DNA of 64,000 bases, from NCBI RefSeq assembly GCF_018812025.1, contig NC_063045.1, positions 13,947,112 to 14,011,111 of the forward strand. The letters run 5' to 3'. Source of the DNA: Megalobrama amblycephala (lineage: Eukaryota; Chordata; Actinopteri; Cypriniformes; Xenocyprididae). The position numbers were made by a program, and so were the translations under genes. Shown here piece after piece: positions 1 to 47,167 of the stretch. The number at the start of each line of letters is the position of its first letter. Position 1 is the stretch's first letter. Below the pieces are notes generated by a model that was not told where the DNA came from, did no database searches, and was given only the letters and a program-made list of their open reading frames with translations.

Positions 1-1499
1 ACTCTCTGGAAATGCAACACACTTTGTAACACACCATCCTGCCTATTCCCATTTCCCGTGACTGTTTTAATAACTTTACAATGTGATAAATAAACACTGT
101 TTTGAACAGTAGCTTATTTAAAGTATCGGTATAAACTTTTTTGCATGGCTAAAATAAAGTGTTAACATATTTTCACATTATTCATTTCCAGACAACTGAT
201 GTTTCTTTATTCAGAGAACACTATCTTTTTTTTCAAAAGCCCATTTTTTCATCAAAACCTCCACATAAATATTAAAGCAGGCAAGATTTAAACAGATTAA
301 GTTAATGCAAACACCAGATTCCCATAAATGAAACCAGATGAAGCTTTTGAATTATGTTCTTAAAAAAAAAAAAAATAAATAAATAAAACAACAACAACTC
401 CTTAAACACTTATGCACCTACAAAGATTAACAGAATAATTATTGGATGAGAGTCAAAATGTTTGAATCAATATCAACACAATTTAAAAATAAATAATTTA
501 GTACAACTGGAATGTTATTTGTGAATAAATTGCACATTAAAAAGTTAAAAGCACTAGAAGAAATGTTATATATATATATATAATTTATATAATAATATGA
601 TATATATTATATTATTATATAAATTATAATATAATATAATATAATATAATATAATATAATATAATATAATATAATATAATATAATATAATATAATATAAT
701 ATAATATAATATAATATAATATAATATAATATAATATAATATAATATAATATATGTTTAAATATATTTGTAACATTTGCAACTATGATATACACAAGCAA
801 CTAATCAAATAATAAAACTATTCAAGCATGTTGAATGAAGCACCACTGTGTTGAGTGGCGTAATGCTTCCACACAATGGTAGTCACGGTAGTGGCGACAA
901 ATCCAATAATTATTCCTCCAGTGCAGGTGGGGGAAACAGCCAAGTGTGTAAAAAATTTCTGGTTTGTCATTTTTGACAGTCGCTGCTACGGCGGCCCGTG
1001 TGCTGATTTGGTCTAATTACGTGCAGCCGGATTGGGGAGGGAGGGGTGGGGGGGGGACTGTCAGCGGGCGAACGTGTGATAAACACCAGCACTGCCGCGA
1101 CTGTCAGCGCTATCAGATCTGCGCATGAAGCTATAGGTCTACCTCCAACCAACATGCCATTTCTCAATAACCGAACGCACCATCTCTTTGTTTCTCTGCC
1201 TCTTTCATTTCTCTTGGGCGCCCCGGGAGATGAAAAGCAAAAAAAAACAATGTGTCAATTTTTGTAGGTTTCTCTGGGCTCGGTGATGATGCATCAAAGT
1301 AGATGGCCGTTATTAGCATCTCAGATGGTTGGAATCCAGAGGAACGGTTGGTTTTAAATGACCCGGTGTGGGAAAAAAAGTAAATAATGATGGTTTATGT
1401 AATATTGGGAAGCCTCGACTGGTGTGCTTCTGATCAAACTTCACATAAAACACTTTAAGGATGATGAACGGCTGCTGACGGAAGATTTATGTGACGTAC
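1..1499. other. dennd1b intron after exon 10 (partial)
   Basis: No exon or gene was recognised. 1-960 is AT-rich and holds the ATAAT repeat described separately. 1020-1100 has a short G-rich stretch (a run of nine G near 1050) in a small CpG-containing patch. The rest looks like single-copy intron. Confidence 0.6.
568..757. repeat. (TA)n followed by (ATAAT)n pentanucleotide array
   Basis: A short (TA)n start and imperfect AT palindromes lead into about 25 perfect tandem copies of ATAAT (about 626-750). The open frame through it on the minus strand is an artefact of the repeat. Confidence 0.95.
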
Positions 1500-35579
<34,080 letters not shown>

Positions 35580-36483
35580 CTGTAAGAAATTGACAGACAG
35601 CATTAATCAGCAACCACGCACCGTTCAGAACGCATACATATTAATGAAGGGGGTGGGGGCAAGGGTGGTTTCTCCTATGTGTCGGCACACCGCAGCAACG
35701 AGCGGAGGCATGGAACGTTCTGCATATGCAAATGTCATCCGGTTAGATAGAGGCCTTTAGAAACAGAGACAATACTCGACTACCTGCAGAAACAGCAGAT
35801 GTGTGGCGCTGCATTAATATTTCACACCTAAATTTGTTAAAGAAAAGCCTTTTACTGCAGTCGTTTAAAAATATAATGTTCACATTAAAAATATGAATTC
35901 ATTTATTATTTATTTTTATAAATATTATATGTCATATGCTAGGGGTGGGCAACTCTGGCCATCAAGAGATATCAAATTATTATTATTATTATTCATTATT
36001 ATTTTTATTATTACAAATATATATAAAAAATTTAAAAGTATGTGAAATATATAATTTTTTTTAAACACTTTTTTAAAAATTTCTAAATATCTAACAGTGT
36101 GTGGGGGGGACACAAATAATACAGCCAAAATTTTACTTGTCATATTATAATTAATAAATTATCTTGCATCCTCCACATAGTACTTCAGGTTTCGTTTGGG
36201 ACAGAGGATGTCTCTTACTTAGATATTCAACTAATTTATTAATGACTCAGCATTTGTATTAAAGAAAAAAGAATCACTTCATCTAGTGTTTAAAGTGAAT
36301 AAAATAGCCTTTGAAGTCTCAAAACTACTGAAGAACACTGTTTTCTCCCCCTGGACTTGTGTGTGTGGGTGAGGTAAAGGTGGTCAAAAGCACTGTGAGG
36401 TAAGGGGTTGGGGGGCTCAAAATGTTTCTAAACTTTGCCCCGTTTGCATTTGTATTGTTTTACTACTTACAAAATTATTTTAA

Positions 36484-37450
36484 AGGTGCCCTAGAATTAA
36501 AAATTGAATTTATATTGGCATAGTTAAATAACAAGAGTTCAGTACATGGAAATGACATACAGTGAGTCTCAAACTCCATTGTTTCCTCCTTCTTATATAA
36601 ATCTCTTTTTTTTTTTTTAAAAGACCTCAGAAGAACAGGCGAATCTCAACATAACACCAACTGTTACGTAACAGTCGGGGTGTACGCCCCAATATTTGCA
36701 TATGCCAGCCCATGATCGAGGCATTACACAAGGGCAGCCAGTATTAACGTCTGGATGTGCACAGCTGAATTATCAGACTAGGTAAGCAAGCAAGAACAAT
36801 AGCGAAAAATGGCAGATGGAGCGATAATAACTGACATGATCCATGATAACATGATATTTTTAGTGATATTTGTAAATTGTCTTTATAAATGTTTCATTAG
36901 CATGTTGCTAATGTACTGTTAAATGTGGTTAAAGTTACCATCGTTTCTTACTGTATTCACGGAGACAAGAGCCACTGCTATTTTCATTTTTAAACACTTG
37001 CAGTCTGTATAATGCACAAACACAACTTCATTCTTTATAAATCTCTCCAACAGTGTGTTATGTTAGCTTTAGCCACGGAGCAAAACCTCGAACTCATTCA
37101 GAATTAAATGTAAACATCCAAATAAATACTATACTTGCGCGATTAGACATGCTGCATGACGAACACTTTGTAAAGATCCATTTTGAGGGTTATATTAGCT
37201 GTGTAAACTTTGTTTATGCACTGTTTAAGGCAAGCGCGACCTCCGGGGGCGAAGAGCGCGAGCATTTAAAGGGGCCGCAGCATGAATTGGGGCATTTCTA
37301 ATTATGCCCCAAAATAGGCAGATTAAAAAAAAAATTATTAATTAAAATTAAAAATTAATTAAAAAATTAATTTAAAAAAATCTATGGGGTATTTTGAGCT
37401 GACACATTAGACTTATATTACATCTTGTAAAAAAACGTTCGATGGCACCT
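36484..37450 (+). mobile_element. AGGTGCC-type element, copy 2, flanked by TTAA
   Basis: Ends AGGTGCCCTAGAA and CGATGGCACCT are inverted repeats, each bordered by TTAA (36480-36483 and 37451-37454). This fits a piggyBac-like TTAA target, although TTAA may also be part of the terminus. 967 bp, no intact coding frame. It contains the palindrome CTGTTACGTAACAG and an AT-rich run near the right end (37320-37380) that copy 1 lacks. Confidence 0.85.
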
Positions 37451-37553
37451 TTAAGTATATTTTTAAGTATTATTTTAAGTATTATATTAAGTATATATCA
37501 TTATATCATTTACAATCCACACCACAGCATGGTTTTTAATGATATTTTTAAGC

Positions 37554-37570
37554 GGGGGGGGGGGGGGGGG
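37554..37570. repeat. run of 17 G
   Basis: An uninterrupted G run following AGC. It could form a G-quadruplex and is prone to sequencing or assembly length error. A similar run of 13 G is at 46271-46283. Confidence 0.95.
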
Positions 37571-38392
37571 CAATCAGATGGGGTATGTCTTGACCCCCCT
37601 ACGAATTCTGCCTATGATTCCAGTTAGCTTTCTTTTTGTTGAAAGGTACAGATGAGCACCACTGCTCAATATGTCAGAGCATGTGTGCTTAACTTAACAT
37701 ATTAACTCAGTAGCATGACAGCAGTTTTTAAAACAATTTTTTTACACATATTATTTTGATTTTTGGTGAAAAACCATAATCTGACATAAATAAGTATGTG
37801 CAGACTTTGAAACGACACGCCTTGTGACACATAATAAGGCAGCACTCCAGACGCCTCTGCTATGAGTCACTCTAAAAAGATCAGCTTGGACCACAAAAAC
37901 AACAACTCAATGTCTGCTGAAGGTCAGTGTGAGACCCATGAAACCAGACAATGAGTTTGGTGCACAGACACACACAGTCAGTCTCATATGGGGTGCGCAA
38001 GGTCTGTCTGATCTACAACCTCCATGTTATGACAATAGGGGTGAGAATTTTCACACAATTCACAATTCGATTTTGTGGACAACAAAGACCAATGTCTATT
38101 GTCAATACTGTAGTAATGCATGAAGGATAGCACACAGAAGACACTTTCAAATCAAGCAGGTTTCTGTTGGTCCACATGGTGAATCCGCGTGACCTACTTG
38201 AACCATATGCAAAATTCCAGACGGTGTGGATTTCTATTGAAATAAATGGATTTCGGCTGTGGAAATTCTTGAACAACAGTAACCGTGACTGCAACTTTAA
38301 ATTTTTTAAATTTAAAAATCCATTTACATATCGATTGAGTAAGAATCACAATGAATCAGTGTATTGTGTTGTATTGTTTTCTACACTGTAAA

Positions 38393-39476
38393 AAAACTGC
38401 TGTAAAAAAACTGCCAAATTCTGACAGTAATATACAGTTTACCATTAAAACAGTAATGTACTGTAGAAAGCAATGCATTGTGGGCAATAATTTTCATGGT
38501 AAGTAAGGGCTGTTAATTTACAGCCCATTTTTAACACTACTGTATTTATGCATTACATTTTGTATGTTATCCGTGTTCGTATATTGTATATTATAGGTCA
38601 TTTTGTATATTATCCGTGTTTGTGGCGCTCATGACAGGAATATGTGGAAAATAGAAGAAAACTAATCAAAGCAGAGAGGAGATGGAACTTTGAAACCTCC
38701 TGCAGCAAGGAGCGTGTTGTTTTAAAAATGGAGGTTGTCGTCGGACTCGGAGTGTTTTTTCTCATATCAAATTCACTCGAACGGTGACCAATGAGCTGGA
38801 ACTGAACAAGCCAGAATGGCGCTTGAGAGCACTTATAAGTGAGTGATAATAAACACATTGATCGGAAAGGGTAAAATCCTGTCGAGTCACTGTAAAACAT
38901 AATTTATTCCCAACTTTCAATGTTTATTAAGGCTTTCAGACTGTGTATTTCTTGGTGGTTTTGACCACAGTGCTTATTGGCGGAAGGAGAAAAAATAATG
39001 AAATGGTCAAATTTGTTCTTAAACATTATTGATAATTAAACTTTTTAAAATGCAATTTTGTTTAACTGTATAAGCTACATAATCGAGTTTGTATTTTTCT
39101 GCACTTTTTTTACATAAATATTCACGTTGCTTTTACTCTTGCCTATATTTTTGTCCATTTTTGCTTATAAATAAATGTTCACCTTTTTATTAGCCTATTA
39201 CTGTTGCCTGTGTTTTAAATTTAATGTGTGATTTTAATTTCCAACTTATTTTGGTGTTCCCTTTTGACCCAGAGCTTTTTTAGAGCATATTGTAAATTGA
39301 AATAATCACAGAAATGTACTGCATGTATTTTTTAGAGTAAATGGCTGTAAAGTAATTTCACAGTATTAATACCATAGAATTACAGTATATTGCTGGTGTC
39401 TCTGCTGCCAGTATTTTACTGTAAAATAAAAAAACAGAAAAATACTTTTATATACCATATACTGTTATTTTACAGA
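38393..39476. mobile_element. CACTGTAAAAAA-type non-autonomous DNA element
   Basis: Starts CACTGTAAAAAAAC and ends GTTATTTTACAG, inverted counterparts. CTGTAAAAAAACTGC is repeated at the left end. AATTACAGTATATTGCTGG and TATTTTACTGTAAAAT near the right mirror TAATATACAGTTTACC and ACAGTAATGTACTGTAG near the left. No transposase was recognised. Confidence 0.75.
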
Positions 39477-40254
39477 GAAATTTTTAAAGAAACTTTTTTT
39501 TTTTTTTTTAAATAACATGAAATATTTGGCCACCAAAACAGAAGTTGCAAACAGCTACACCTCATTTTGCTTTCCTCTTTAGCTGAAGTAGTATTCAGAG
39601 TATGACTGACCCTGCATCAAAGACTGGTCTGTTACAGGAAGTTCAAATATCCTGTCTGATGAAAGATAAATATGTTCTCAGAAGAGAACAGATGGTCACA
39701 CAGAGCTTGTACAACGACACAGAACTAAAGGTTTGTGTATATGTATATCGTAGATTTTAGTGGGAGAAATCCACTCATTTTAATAGGAATCTGCACGATT
39801 GGGAATTTTGCGTGAGGGTTACATAGATTTCACTTGTGTTAAAGTCGGTCACATGAATTCAACAAGAATTGACCAAAAGAAAGCTACTTGGTTTGAAAGT
39901 GACCTCTGCGTGAACAGTCCTTCATGCCTCACTACACTATTGGGTATGCATTGACGTCCCTTTCCCGTCAGAACGCACCCCTCACCCGGACTGTGTGGCA
40001 AAAGAGCCTGCTGCATGACTGGATTTAACAGTGGAAACTGAGAAAACGTGAGTAAAAAGTTTAAACTCGATAGTGTTCCTTACAACTTACACAAAGATCC
40101 AGTAATCCATGGATATTGACATGCAGCCAGTAATTGCATTTCCCGACATTTGTATGTGCCTGATTTTGACACAAGAGAAATACATATAGCAAATTTGCTT
40201 GTGAACGCATTATATCAATACAATATAGATCTAAATCCGGGTGATCAATTATAT

Positions 40255-40279
40255 CAATGATATATATCGTCCAGCCCTG
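40255..40279. mobile_element. isolated hAT right end
   Basis: ATATATATCGTCCAGCCCTG matches the inverted terminal type CAGGGCTGGACGATATAT seen in fish hAT MITEs. The partner end to the left was not identified. Confidence 0.45.
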
Positions 40280-41217
40280 AAACTCGTATAGTTTTTGTCA
40301 GTGTTTATTTAAAAACACCCAATTATGCAGAATATAAGATGGTAAATATTTAATTGATGAGTTGTCAATACAATAACAGTACATTACATAAGGTATGATT
40401 TACCCCAAAATTCAACATATTGTCAAAATGATAACTGCAAATCCACGTTTTGCTGCCTGGAGTCCAGTTGGTTCTGCGAATTGCAGCGATCCATTTGCTT
40501 CTCTTTTCTGAAGCTCTCAGCAGTCTGTTAAAATAAACCTCAGATTTCTTGTCAAATCTATACAGTCAATCGCAAAGCTCTTTCCCATTTTGAATGTGTT
40601 TTGTGTGTTTTTTGCGGCGCTCATGCTGAAAACCAATGCTACGACTCAGTCTTTTTGCCACTAACCGCTGTCACTCCGGCCGATGGTGACGTCAAGTGCA
40701 CACCCTCTATAGACAATGGACCTTTCTGTCGTGAATTTTCACCAAAACTTCACTTGACCTTGACCTCTGGACTAAGCAGAGTAAGTCAGGAGTCAGGACT
40801 AAGGGTGTATTCACACTTATGTTTGGTTTGATTAAAACGAAATCTGGTGCGAATGCTCTATTAGTGCGGTTTATTGAATAAGTGTGAACGCTGCCGTCTG
40901 AACCTTGGTGTACACCAAATAAGCAGACTAAAGGCCCTTTCACACTGAACACGATGGGAAAAAGGGAGGCGAATCGCAGTAGAACGGTCCTTTCACACCA
41001 AACGCGAAACGACTGATCATCTTCTGCTAATTCACACCTGCGCTCTAGGTGGCGCCGATCAACAATGCATTTGTCCTCAAGTATGTATCTCGTATATGGC
41101 TTTAACATCATCTGCTGCATAATATACAGCGTCAAATTAAGATAAATAAAGTTTGGTACTACATTAGAAACACAAACTTTCTAATGCTTACAAGAATACA
41201 TTATTAGGCTGCATAAA

Positions 41218-41876
41218 TTAGGTCAGCCGGAACCGGGAACACTTCCTATAACACCAGATGTACTCGTTACATCAGAAGAAGAATGGCATCTATGCTAATA
41301 TTAGTCTTTCTGTTTATCCCAAGGTTTACCGTTGTCAACCGAATCCAGACCGTATCCAGGTGAGACTGAGTCAACTAGATCATCCATTGTGAAGACATCA
41401 TCAACAAGACAGCCAGTGGCACATTTCCTCAACAACCGTCCATACCGGCGTGATGAATACGATCCTCAACTGGATGGAACTGAAATAAATGCTTTGAATG
41501 TTGTTATCCTATCGGACTTATGATAGCAACCTGAATCGAAACAAAGCACTATTCGCCAGAGGAGAACTGGCCCCCCGACTAAGCCTGGTTTCTCCCATGG
41601 TTTTTTTCTCCATTTAACACCTATTTGCCTCTTGTTTGCCAGGTGATGTCACTCGTTGGAGTTTGGGTTCCTTGCCGCTGTCGCCTTTGGCTTGCTTAGT
41701 TGGGGACACTTGACATTTGACTTGACATTTGATAAATCAACAGTGCTTTGATCTGCCTGTATTGACACTATTCTTTAAGAGCTGCTGTGCAGCCAAAATT
41801 ATGTACCAGTTATCAATGTAAAGCTGCTTTGACACAATCTACATTGTAAAAAGCGCTATATAAATAAAGGTGCAAT
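41218..41876 (+). mobile_element. L2/CR1-type LINE 3' end
   Basis: Contains GTCAGCCGGAACCGGGAACAC, GAGGAGAACTGGCCCCCCGA, TTCCTTGCCGCTGTCGCC and the terminal GCTGCTTTGACACAATCTAC with AAGCGCTATATAAATAAAG, the 3' untranslated region typical of fish L2-type LINEs. It is truncated at the 5' side with no reverse transcriptase. The small open frame 41332-41523 comes from this untranslated region. Confidence 0.8.
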
Positions 41877-41940
41877 TAACATCAAGCTACATTTCAAAAT
41901 GTATCTGATTATTAATGTCTTTGCTCAAAATGCACTTTAA

Positions 41941-42618
41941 AGGTCCCGTTTTTCGTGGTTTTTTTGAAGCTTTGATTGTGTTTATAGTATGCAATATAAC
42001 ATGTGTTCATGTTTCGCGTGTAAAAAAAACACAGCATTTTTCACATAATTTACTTATCTGTATACCGCTGTTTCCACTGTCATAAAAACGGGCTGATGAC
42101 TTCCTTGTTCTATGAAGTCCCTCCTTCAGAAATACGTAACGAGTTCTGATTGTGCCAGCGGTTCCTGTGTTGTGATTCGACAGCAGCTTAGCGCTCCTTG
42201 CCCGGAAAGGTCACGCCTCTTACCATAACGTGGAGATACACGCGCTCAGTGTTATTGTAAACATGTCTTTAATTTTACCCTATCAATTTGAGCCGGAATC
42301 AGACCCGGTCATTGGACTGCGGGATGAAAATAACAGCGTTTCGACGACATGGCGACAAACACACTCTACAAACGCAACTCTTGTGTATTCCTGTGGGCGG
42401 AGGTTAGTCAAAAAACTGTTTTAGTGACGTCATTAAAGAAGGAAGTAGAGGGATGTAGTCCAAACTGGCCGTTCGATGTAGGCGACTTCTGTTAAATAAA
42501 ATATCTCGCTTGGCATTGAACTTTGAGCTTTAAAATTTTACACATTTTATTTATACTCTAACAACAACATTACACACTAACTAAAGTTTGAAACATGGGA
42601 TCACGAAGAACGGGACCT
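41941..42618. mobile_element. AGGTCCCG-type TTAA element with small ORF
   Basis: AGGTCCCGTTTTTCGTG on the left and ATCACGAAGAACGGGACCT on the right are inverted and flanked by TTAA (41937-41940, 42619-42622). 678 bp. Inside, on the plus strand, a 64-codon frame (42230-42424) contains LPYQFEPESDPVIG. YQFEPE-like starts occur in some repeat-associated fish proteins. That link is from memory and uncertain. No transposase was recognised. Confidence 0.8.
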
Positions 42619-43694
42619 TTAAACCATCATGGAGTTATTGTAATAACCTCTGATTATGATCTAAAGTGGGTTGATTCGATAATGGGAAGACATGTATTCT
42701 TTATATGTTTTTAATGGATTGAACGCTAAATCTGCTTATCGTTTGTCATTAACATCCTTTATTATTATAAAAAAAAAAATGATGAGCTGCGTTAAAAAAA
42801 AAAAAAACACAGAAAACATTGTCATAATCATATCTATTTGCCTTAATATTTAATCTGTAGAAAATGTTTCTCTCATTTTTTATATACGGAAGAGCAAGAG
42901 ATATGCTTACATGATGATTGATAGATCTAAAATGCACTCTCATAATCATAACACTCATGCACATGGAAGAAAACGGACAGTGATCACAAAATTCAGTGAA
43001 AAATGACAAGAAATTATATTCTATATAAAGAATGTGAGAATAAATCTGTTCTCAGATACCAATAATAATCTCCTCCTGGATACTCTCCTTTGGTGTTTAT
43101 TTACACTAGTTTTCGAAACAGCGCCACCACTCTCGCCTTTCTGTGCAACAGCAGCTGCTCCAGGCACGTGATCTAAGGCGCACCTCTAATTGGACGGCCC
43201 GTTTCATCGCGGAGCGACGGGAAACGATACAGGTTTGAAAAAAAAAAAAAAATCTGCACTTTTTCGCGCTGCGAATGTTCTCGCCCAGTGTGAAAGGCTC
43301 CATATTTATTTATTTTTTTGATTCAAGAGCGTCATTGTTGCGAAAATTAGCACCGAATTTCACGTTCAGTGTGAAATGGCCTTAAGACCCTTGAAAAGGT
43401 GCGTCTCGGTCCACTTCCAAACGAACTCTGGTGAGGTTCAACTGAAATATGAATGCAACATGGACCAAAGACATCTAAACTAACCAAAAAACAGGACGTG
43501 ATGTCACAAGATGTGATCCTAAAAAAGGACAGAATGCTTAAGCATACCTGTTTTTTTTGTCATAGGAGCTATACTATTTGTTTTGTTTTCATTTTAAAAA
43601 GAACCAAGTAAACCGAATTACAAGTGTAAACACACCATAAAAGTATGTTTAAAGCAAAACTACAAAGCATGATATAATTAAAAAAAAATTATTT

Positions 43695-43810
43695 AAATTG
43701 TAGAACCACTTAGCAACCACTCAGAACACCCCCACAACACCATAGCAACCACCTAGAACACATTATCAACTGCCTAACAACACCCTGGCACCCACTCACA
43801 ACGGCCAAGT
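43695..43810 (-). repeat. GGTTGCTAGGTGG-type dispersed repeat, minus orientation
   Basis: ACCACTTAGCAACCACTCAG, CCATAGCAACCACCTAGAAC and CCTAACAACACCCTGG are the complement of the motif set at 22.2, 28.6 and 30.1 kb. Confidence 0.7.
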
Positions 43811-44619
43811 AGTGTAGGTTTTTAGACAAACAGCAGCTATATCAATAAATCAGATCAATGAGTCAAGTTAAATATGGAGTATTTGCATGTTAACCGTTTC
43901 CTCTTTCATGTCAGCATCAATTTAGAGAGTAACAATATGAACTTCCCATCATATTTAAACCGAAACTCTTGCTTCTTCATTCCGATCTAATCCACAGCAG
44001 CATTGCTGATGATTCAGTTCTGCTGTGCTGGAACTGATGTCAAATGAAGCATTGACTAACAAAATGAGCGCTGTGATGAGTTAGCATGTCGGGCATGAAC
44101 CGAACTTCAACTTTCCTTCAGCGGATGGATCTCTCCATTTTTCATAGCCGTAGCCCTCCAGCACATTGGAAGAATCCACTGTAGTCATCTCACTTCTCTC
44201 TGCAAAGGTATATGCCCGCATATTCTCCACCGGTGCTGACCAGAGTTCAGAGAGGAAAGGGAGGGGGGAAAAGTGAAAAGACTGACAAAGGTGAATTACA
44301 TAATCCCATTGTGAGATTTCACGGACCTTGTCTTATAATATTTTTACAAAGACTGAATTTCCTTCTCCCCAGGGATCTGAAGCCCAACTCCTCCATCTGA
44401 TCTGGCAGAGTCAGGTCAATTTTATGCTGATTTTATGGGTGAGAGGATGGGAACTACTGCCAGGGAGAGAAAGAGGAACACAAGGGAGAGGAGAGAGAGG
44501 GAGAGGGAAAGAGAAAAGGACGAAGAGATACGTCAGAGGGACAGAGAGAATGATGGGTAGCTGACAATAACATCTTTAAGATATAAGGTTAAAATTTCTA
44601 TGAATGAGATGTGTTATTT

Positions 44620-45010
44620 TTTTAAATATCCAATACAATGTTTTTTTTTTTTTTTTTTAAAGAAATCAACAATTTTATTCAGCAAGGATGCATCAAAAGT
44701 GACAGTACAGATATTATGTTACAAAAAATCATTTTGCATAAATGCTGTTCTTTTAAACTATTTGTTTATCAAAAAATCCTGCAAAAAATCAAAAATTAAG
44801 CAGCACAATCATTTTCAACATTGATAATAACAAGAATTTTTTCTTGAGTAGCATGATTGAATTAAAAAAAAAATTGTTATTTGAAATAGCAACACTGTTC
44901 CAGAATATTTTGTTTTACTGTATTTTTTTTTTTTTTTTAAATCAAATGGTGAGCAGAAGAGTCTTCTTTCAAAAACACTTCAAAAATCTTACCAACTCTT
45001 TTTGAAAGGT
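44620..45010 (+). repeat. dispersed repeat, CAGCAAGGATGCATCAAAAG family, copy 1
   Basis: Carries TTTTATTCAGCAAGGATGCA, GTTACAAAAAATCATTTTGC, ATAAATGCTGTTCTTTTAAAC and TTCAACATTGATAATAA in the same order as the 53.8-kb copy. Its terminal part is GTCTTCTTTCAAAAACACTT then AATCTTACCAACTC. A third short piece lies at 63391-63423. Confidence 0.75.
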
Positions 45011-45831
45011 AGAAAACAATGCCATTTAGTCATAAAATGCTTGTTTAAACAATTTTAGATGTCACAGTGCAGGACACTGCTGTCAATACGCTCACGTCAA
45101 CTACTTTGATATAAGAAAAGACAGGGAAAAGACAATAAAAAGGGTAATAAACAAGAAAAGATTAAACAACAAAAATGGAGGCAAGCGAAAGCGATAGGTG
45201 AGAGGGAGGGGTAACAGAGGGGCATTGCCCTCCAACCACGCACCTTCTGTGCTACATATCCTGGAGGCTCCCGTCTTCTTACGGATTCAAAAATACCTTG
45301 AGACACATGCTTATTCATACACAGAGGCAAAAGGACTTGCAAATCTCTATCCCTGTGGGATTTTCGCACGACGGGGGGGCTCACATGAAAAGCCCCAAAA
45401 ATTCAGATGAGCTCTTTTATTATTAACGCCCGCTCTGTCCCTTCAACAAGCCAGATCCGGCTTCAAATCTGAGCAATGCAATCAAATATTTGCCCAAACA
45501 CTTATCTAGTAGGAGTATTCAAAGCAGAGTTCCAAACGTTTTGTCATTTTTTTAAGAAAGATGACAGTATCTGATGTGCTCAGGTAACGCTAATTCCCAT
45601 TGGCGCTGAAAAAAAAAAAAAAAAAGATGTGTTTTATGTTCAAACATGAGCTTGTTCAACAATTAACCTCTCAAATGCACTTCGGCAAAGGTGCCGCTTT
45701 CATTTGAGTCTTTAAATATGCTGCAGACAAACAAAAATGTGTGTATGGAGGAAAAATGCATGCAAAAATGATCGATTGGGTGACCAACAGTCTCTTTTTG
45801 GTAGGGGGGAGGAGAGAAGGGGGAGAAATAA

Positions 45832-45985
45832 AGTTGAAGTACTAATATTACTAAAACTGAAATAAATCAGTTACAGCTAAATAGAAATGGGAAAAAAAAC
45901 TACTAAAAAAATGACAAAAGCACTAAAAACAGAAAATATTTAAATAAAAGCCTATTCAAAATATTAATAAATGCCATAATAGTAT
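45832..45985 (+). repeat. ACTAAAACTAAAATAAA dispersed repeat, copy 1
   Basis: TACTAAAACTGAAATAAA, CAGCTAAATAGAAATGG, ACAAAAGCACTAAAAAC and TAATAGTATATAATGG match the copy at 47.2-47.4 kb block by block in the same orientation. Confidence 0.65.
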
Positions 45986-47167
45986 ATAATGGGTTAGTAT
46001 ATTCTCAGACTTATGTTACTTAGCAAAAAATTTTAACAACAAAACACTTTACATTAAAGGTTTTGCATTGTCGCATGGTTTTTGCTGCCTTCTTTTAAAT
46101 ACACATGGATGCTGGAAAAAAAGTGGCATTTTCTGTTCAAATATGAGCTTGTTTAACTTCAGCGAAAGTGTCGCCTTCATTCACTGTTTGAAATTTCTAG
46201 AGAGTCTTTAAATGCGCCACAAATGCAAAAATCTGCAAAAATGATTGGGTGACCAACTGTGTGTTTTTTTGGGGGGGGGGGGGTTTGTACACTGGGGAAT
46301 GTAGAGGGATGAAGGCCCCTGTCTGTGGGTGAAAAGCTGTCAAAGGGAGCCCGGCTCCTTGCCTCCGCAGCCTCCTGCTGCCATATTGTGAGTGTGTTTG
46401 CGCGGGGCGGGCAGACACAAAGGGATTAATGGGTTAAGGCTGAAAGTTGAAGGTTAGGAGGGTAAACCCAACCCCTGCTGCTGAGGCAGGGAGAGAAATG
46501 TCACCGTGACAGACCTGGGGCTGCTTAATCCCCCTCTCGCCCCTCTCGCTCCCTAACGGCCTCCCCTCCTGGGCTTGACACACTGAGGCCGCTCCTGTTC
46601 CCAGCAGGTCTGCGAACCGCCCTGAGCCAGTGGGTACACAGAGACATGGAAACAGACAGACACACACCCACGCACAGGAAGAGTGGTAGACCAACTTGAC
46701 TTTCAACTAGGGCTGGGCAGTAGGGGTGAAGTCAGGTTGATTGGAAAAAAGTGTCCCAATCATCCTGAATTCACCCTATATAATGTACAGTGGGAGAACC
46801 ATGTCAGTCAGTAGAGATAATTACAACAGAAAATGTGAAAATGCAGAGCCAGATGTGTTTGAAATGAGTCAAGATGAGCATGGCAAAACATAGTCAGTCA
46901 TATATAATTTAACTGATGTACTGCCACAGGTGTATGCAGAGTGCAACAGCCAGGTTCTGGAAGAAAATATCCCAAACACTTTCTCCAAAGAGAAATTGAT
47001 TTTTAATGATTCTCTATAAACCCTTCAAGAAAGGTTTAAAAAAATAAATAAATAAATATCCAGGTGAAGAACCACACTAGCCATAATCCTAAGAAGATCC
47101 ACAATCAGGGAATCATAGCAAACCCACTCCCATGAAGCACTGTGAATGAGCTGTTGACTAAAACTAT

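Larger units (their letters stand above)
40932..43382. mobile_element. inner TIR element AGGCCCTTTCACACTGAAC, TAA target
   Basis: Left AGGCCCTTTCACACTGAAC and right GTTCAGTGTGAAATGGCCT are inverted, with TAA duplicated at 40929-40931 and 43383-43385. Deleting the insert rejoins the outer element as CAGACTAAGACCCTTG. Secondary inverted pieces inside the arms (CCTTTCACACCAAACGCG against CGCCCAGTGTGAAAGG) suggest a layered end. It contains an L2-like LINE tail and a TTAA element. Confidence 0.85.
40803..43637. mobile_element. outer TIR element GGTGTATTCACACTT, TAA target
   Basis: The left end GGGTGTATTCACACTT and right end AAGTGTAAACACACCA are inverted, and both are bordered by TAA (40800-40802, 43638-43640), the 3-bp target size of PIF/Harbinger elements. 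Its own sequence is short (40803-40931 and 43386-43637). The rest is later insertions. Confidence 0.8.

Noticed and set aside
566..781. Minus-strand frame of YYIIL repeats
   Set aside because: Translation of the ATAAT pentanucleotide array.
41332..41523. 63-codon plus-strand frame
   Set aside because: Lies in the 3' untranslated part of the L2-like LINE fragment.
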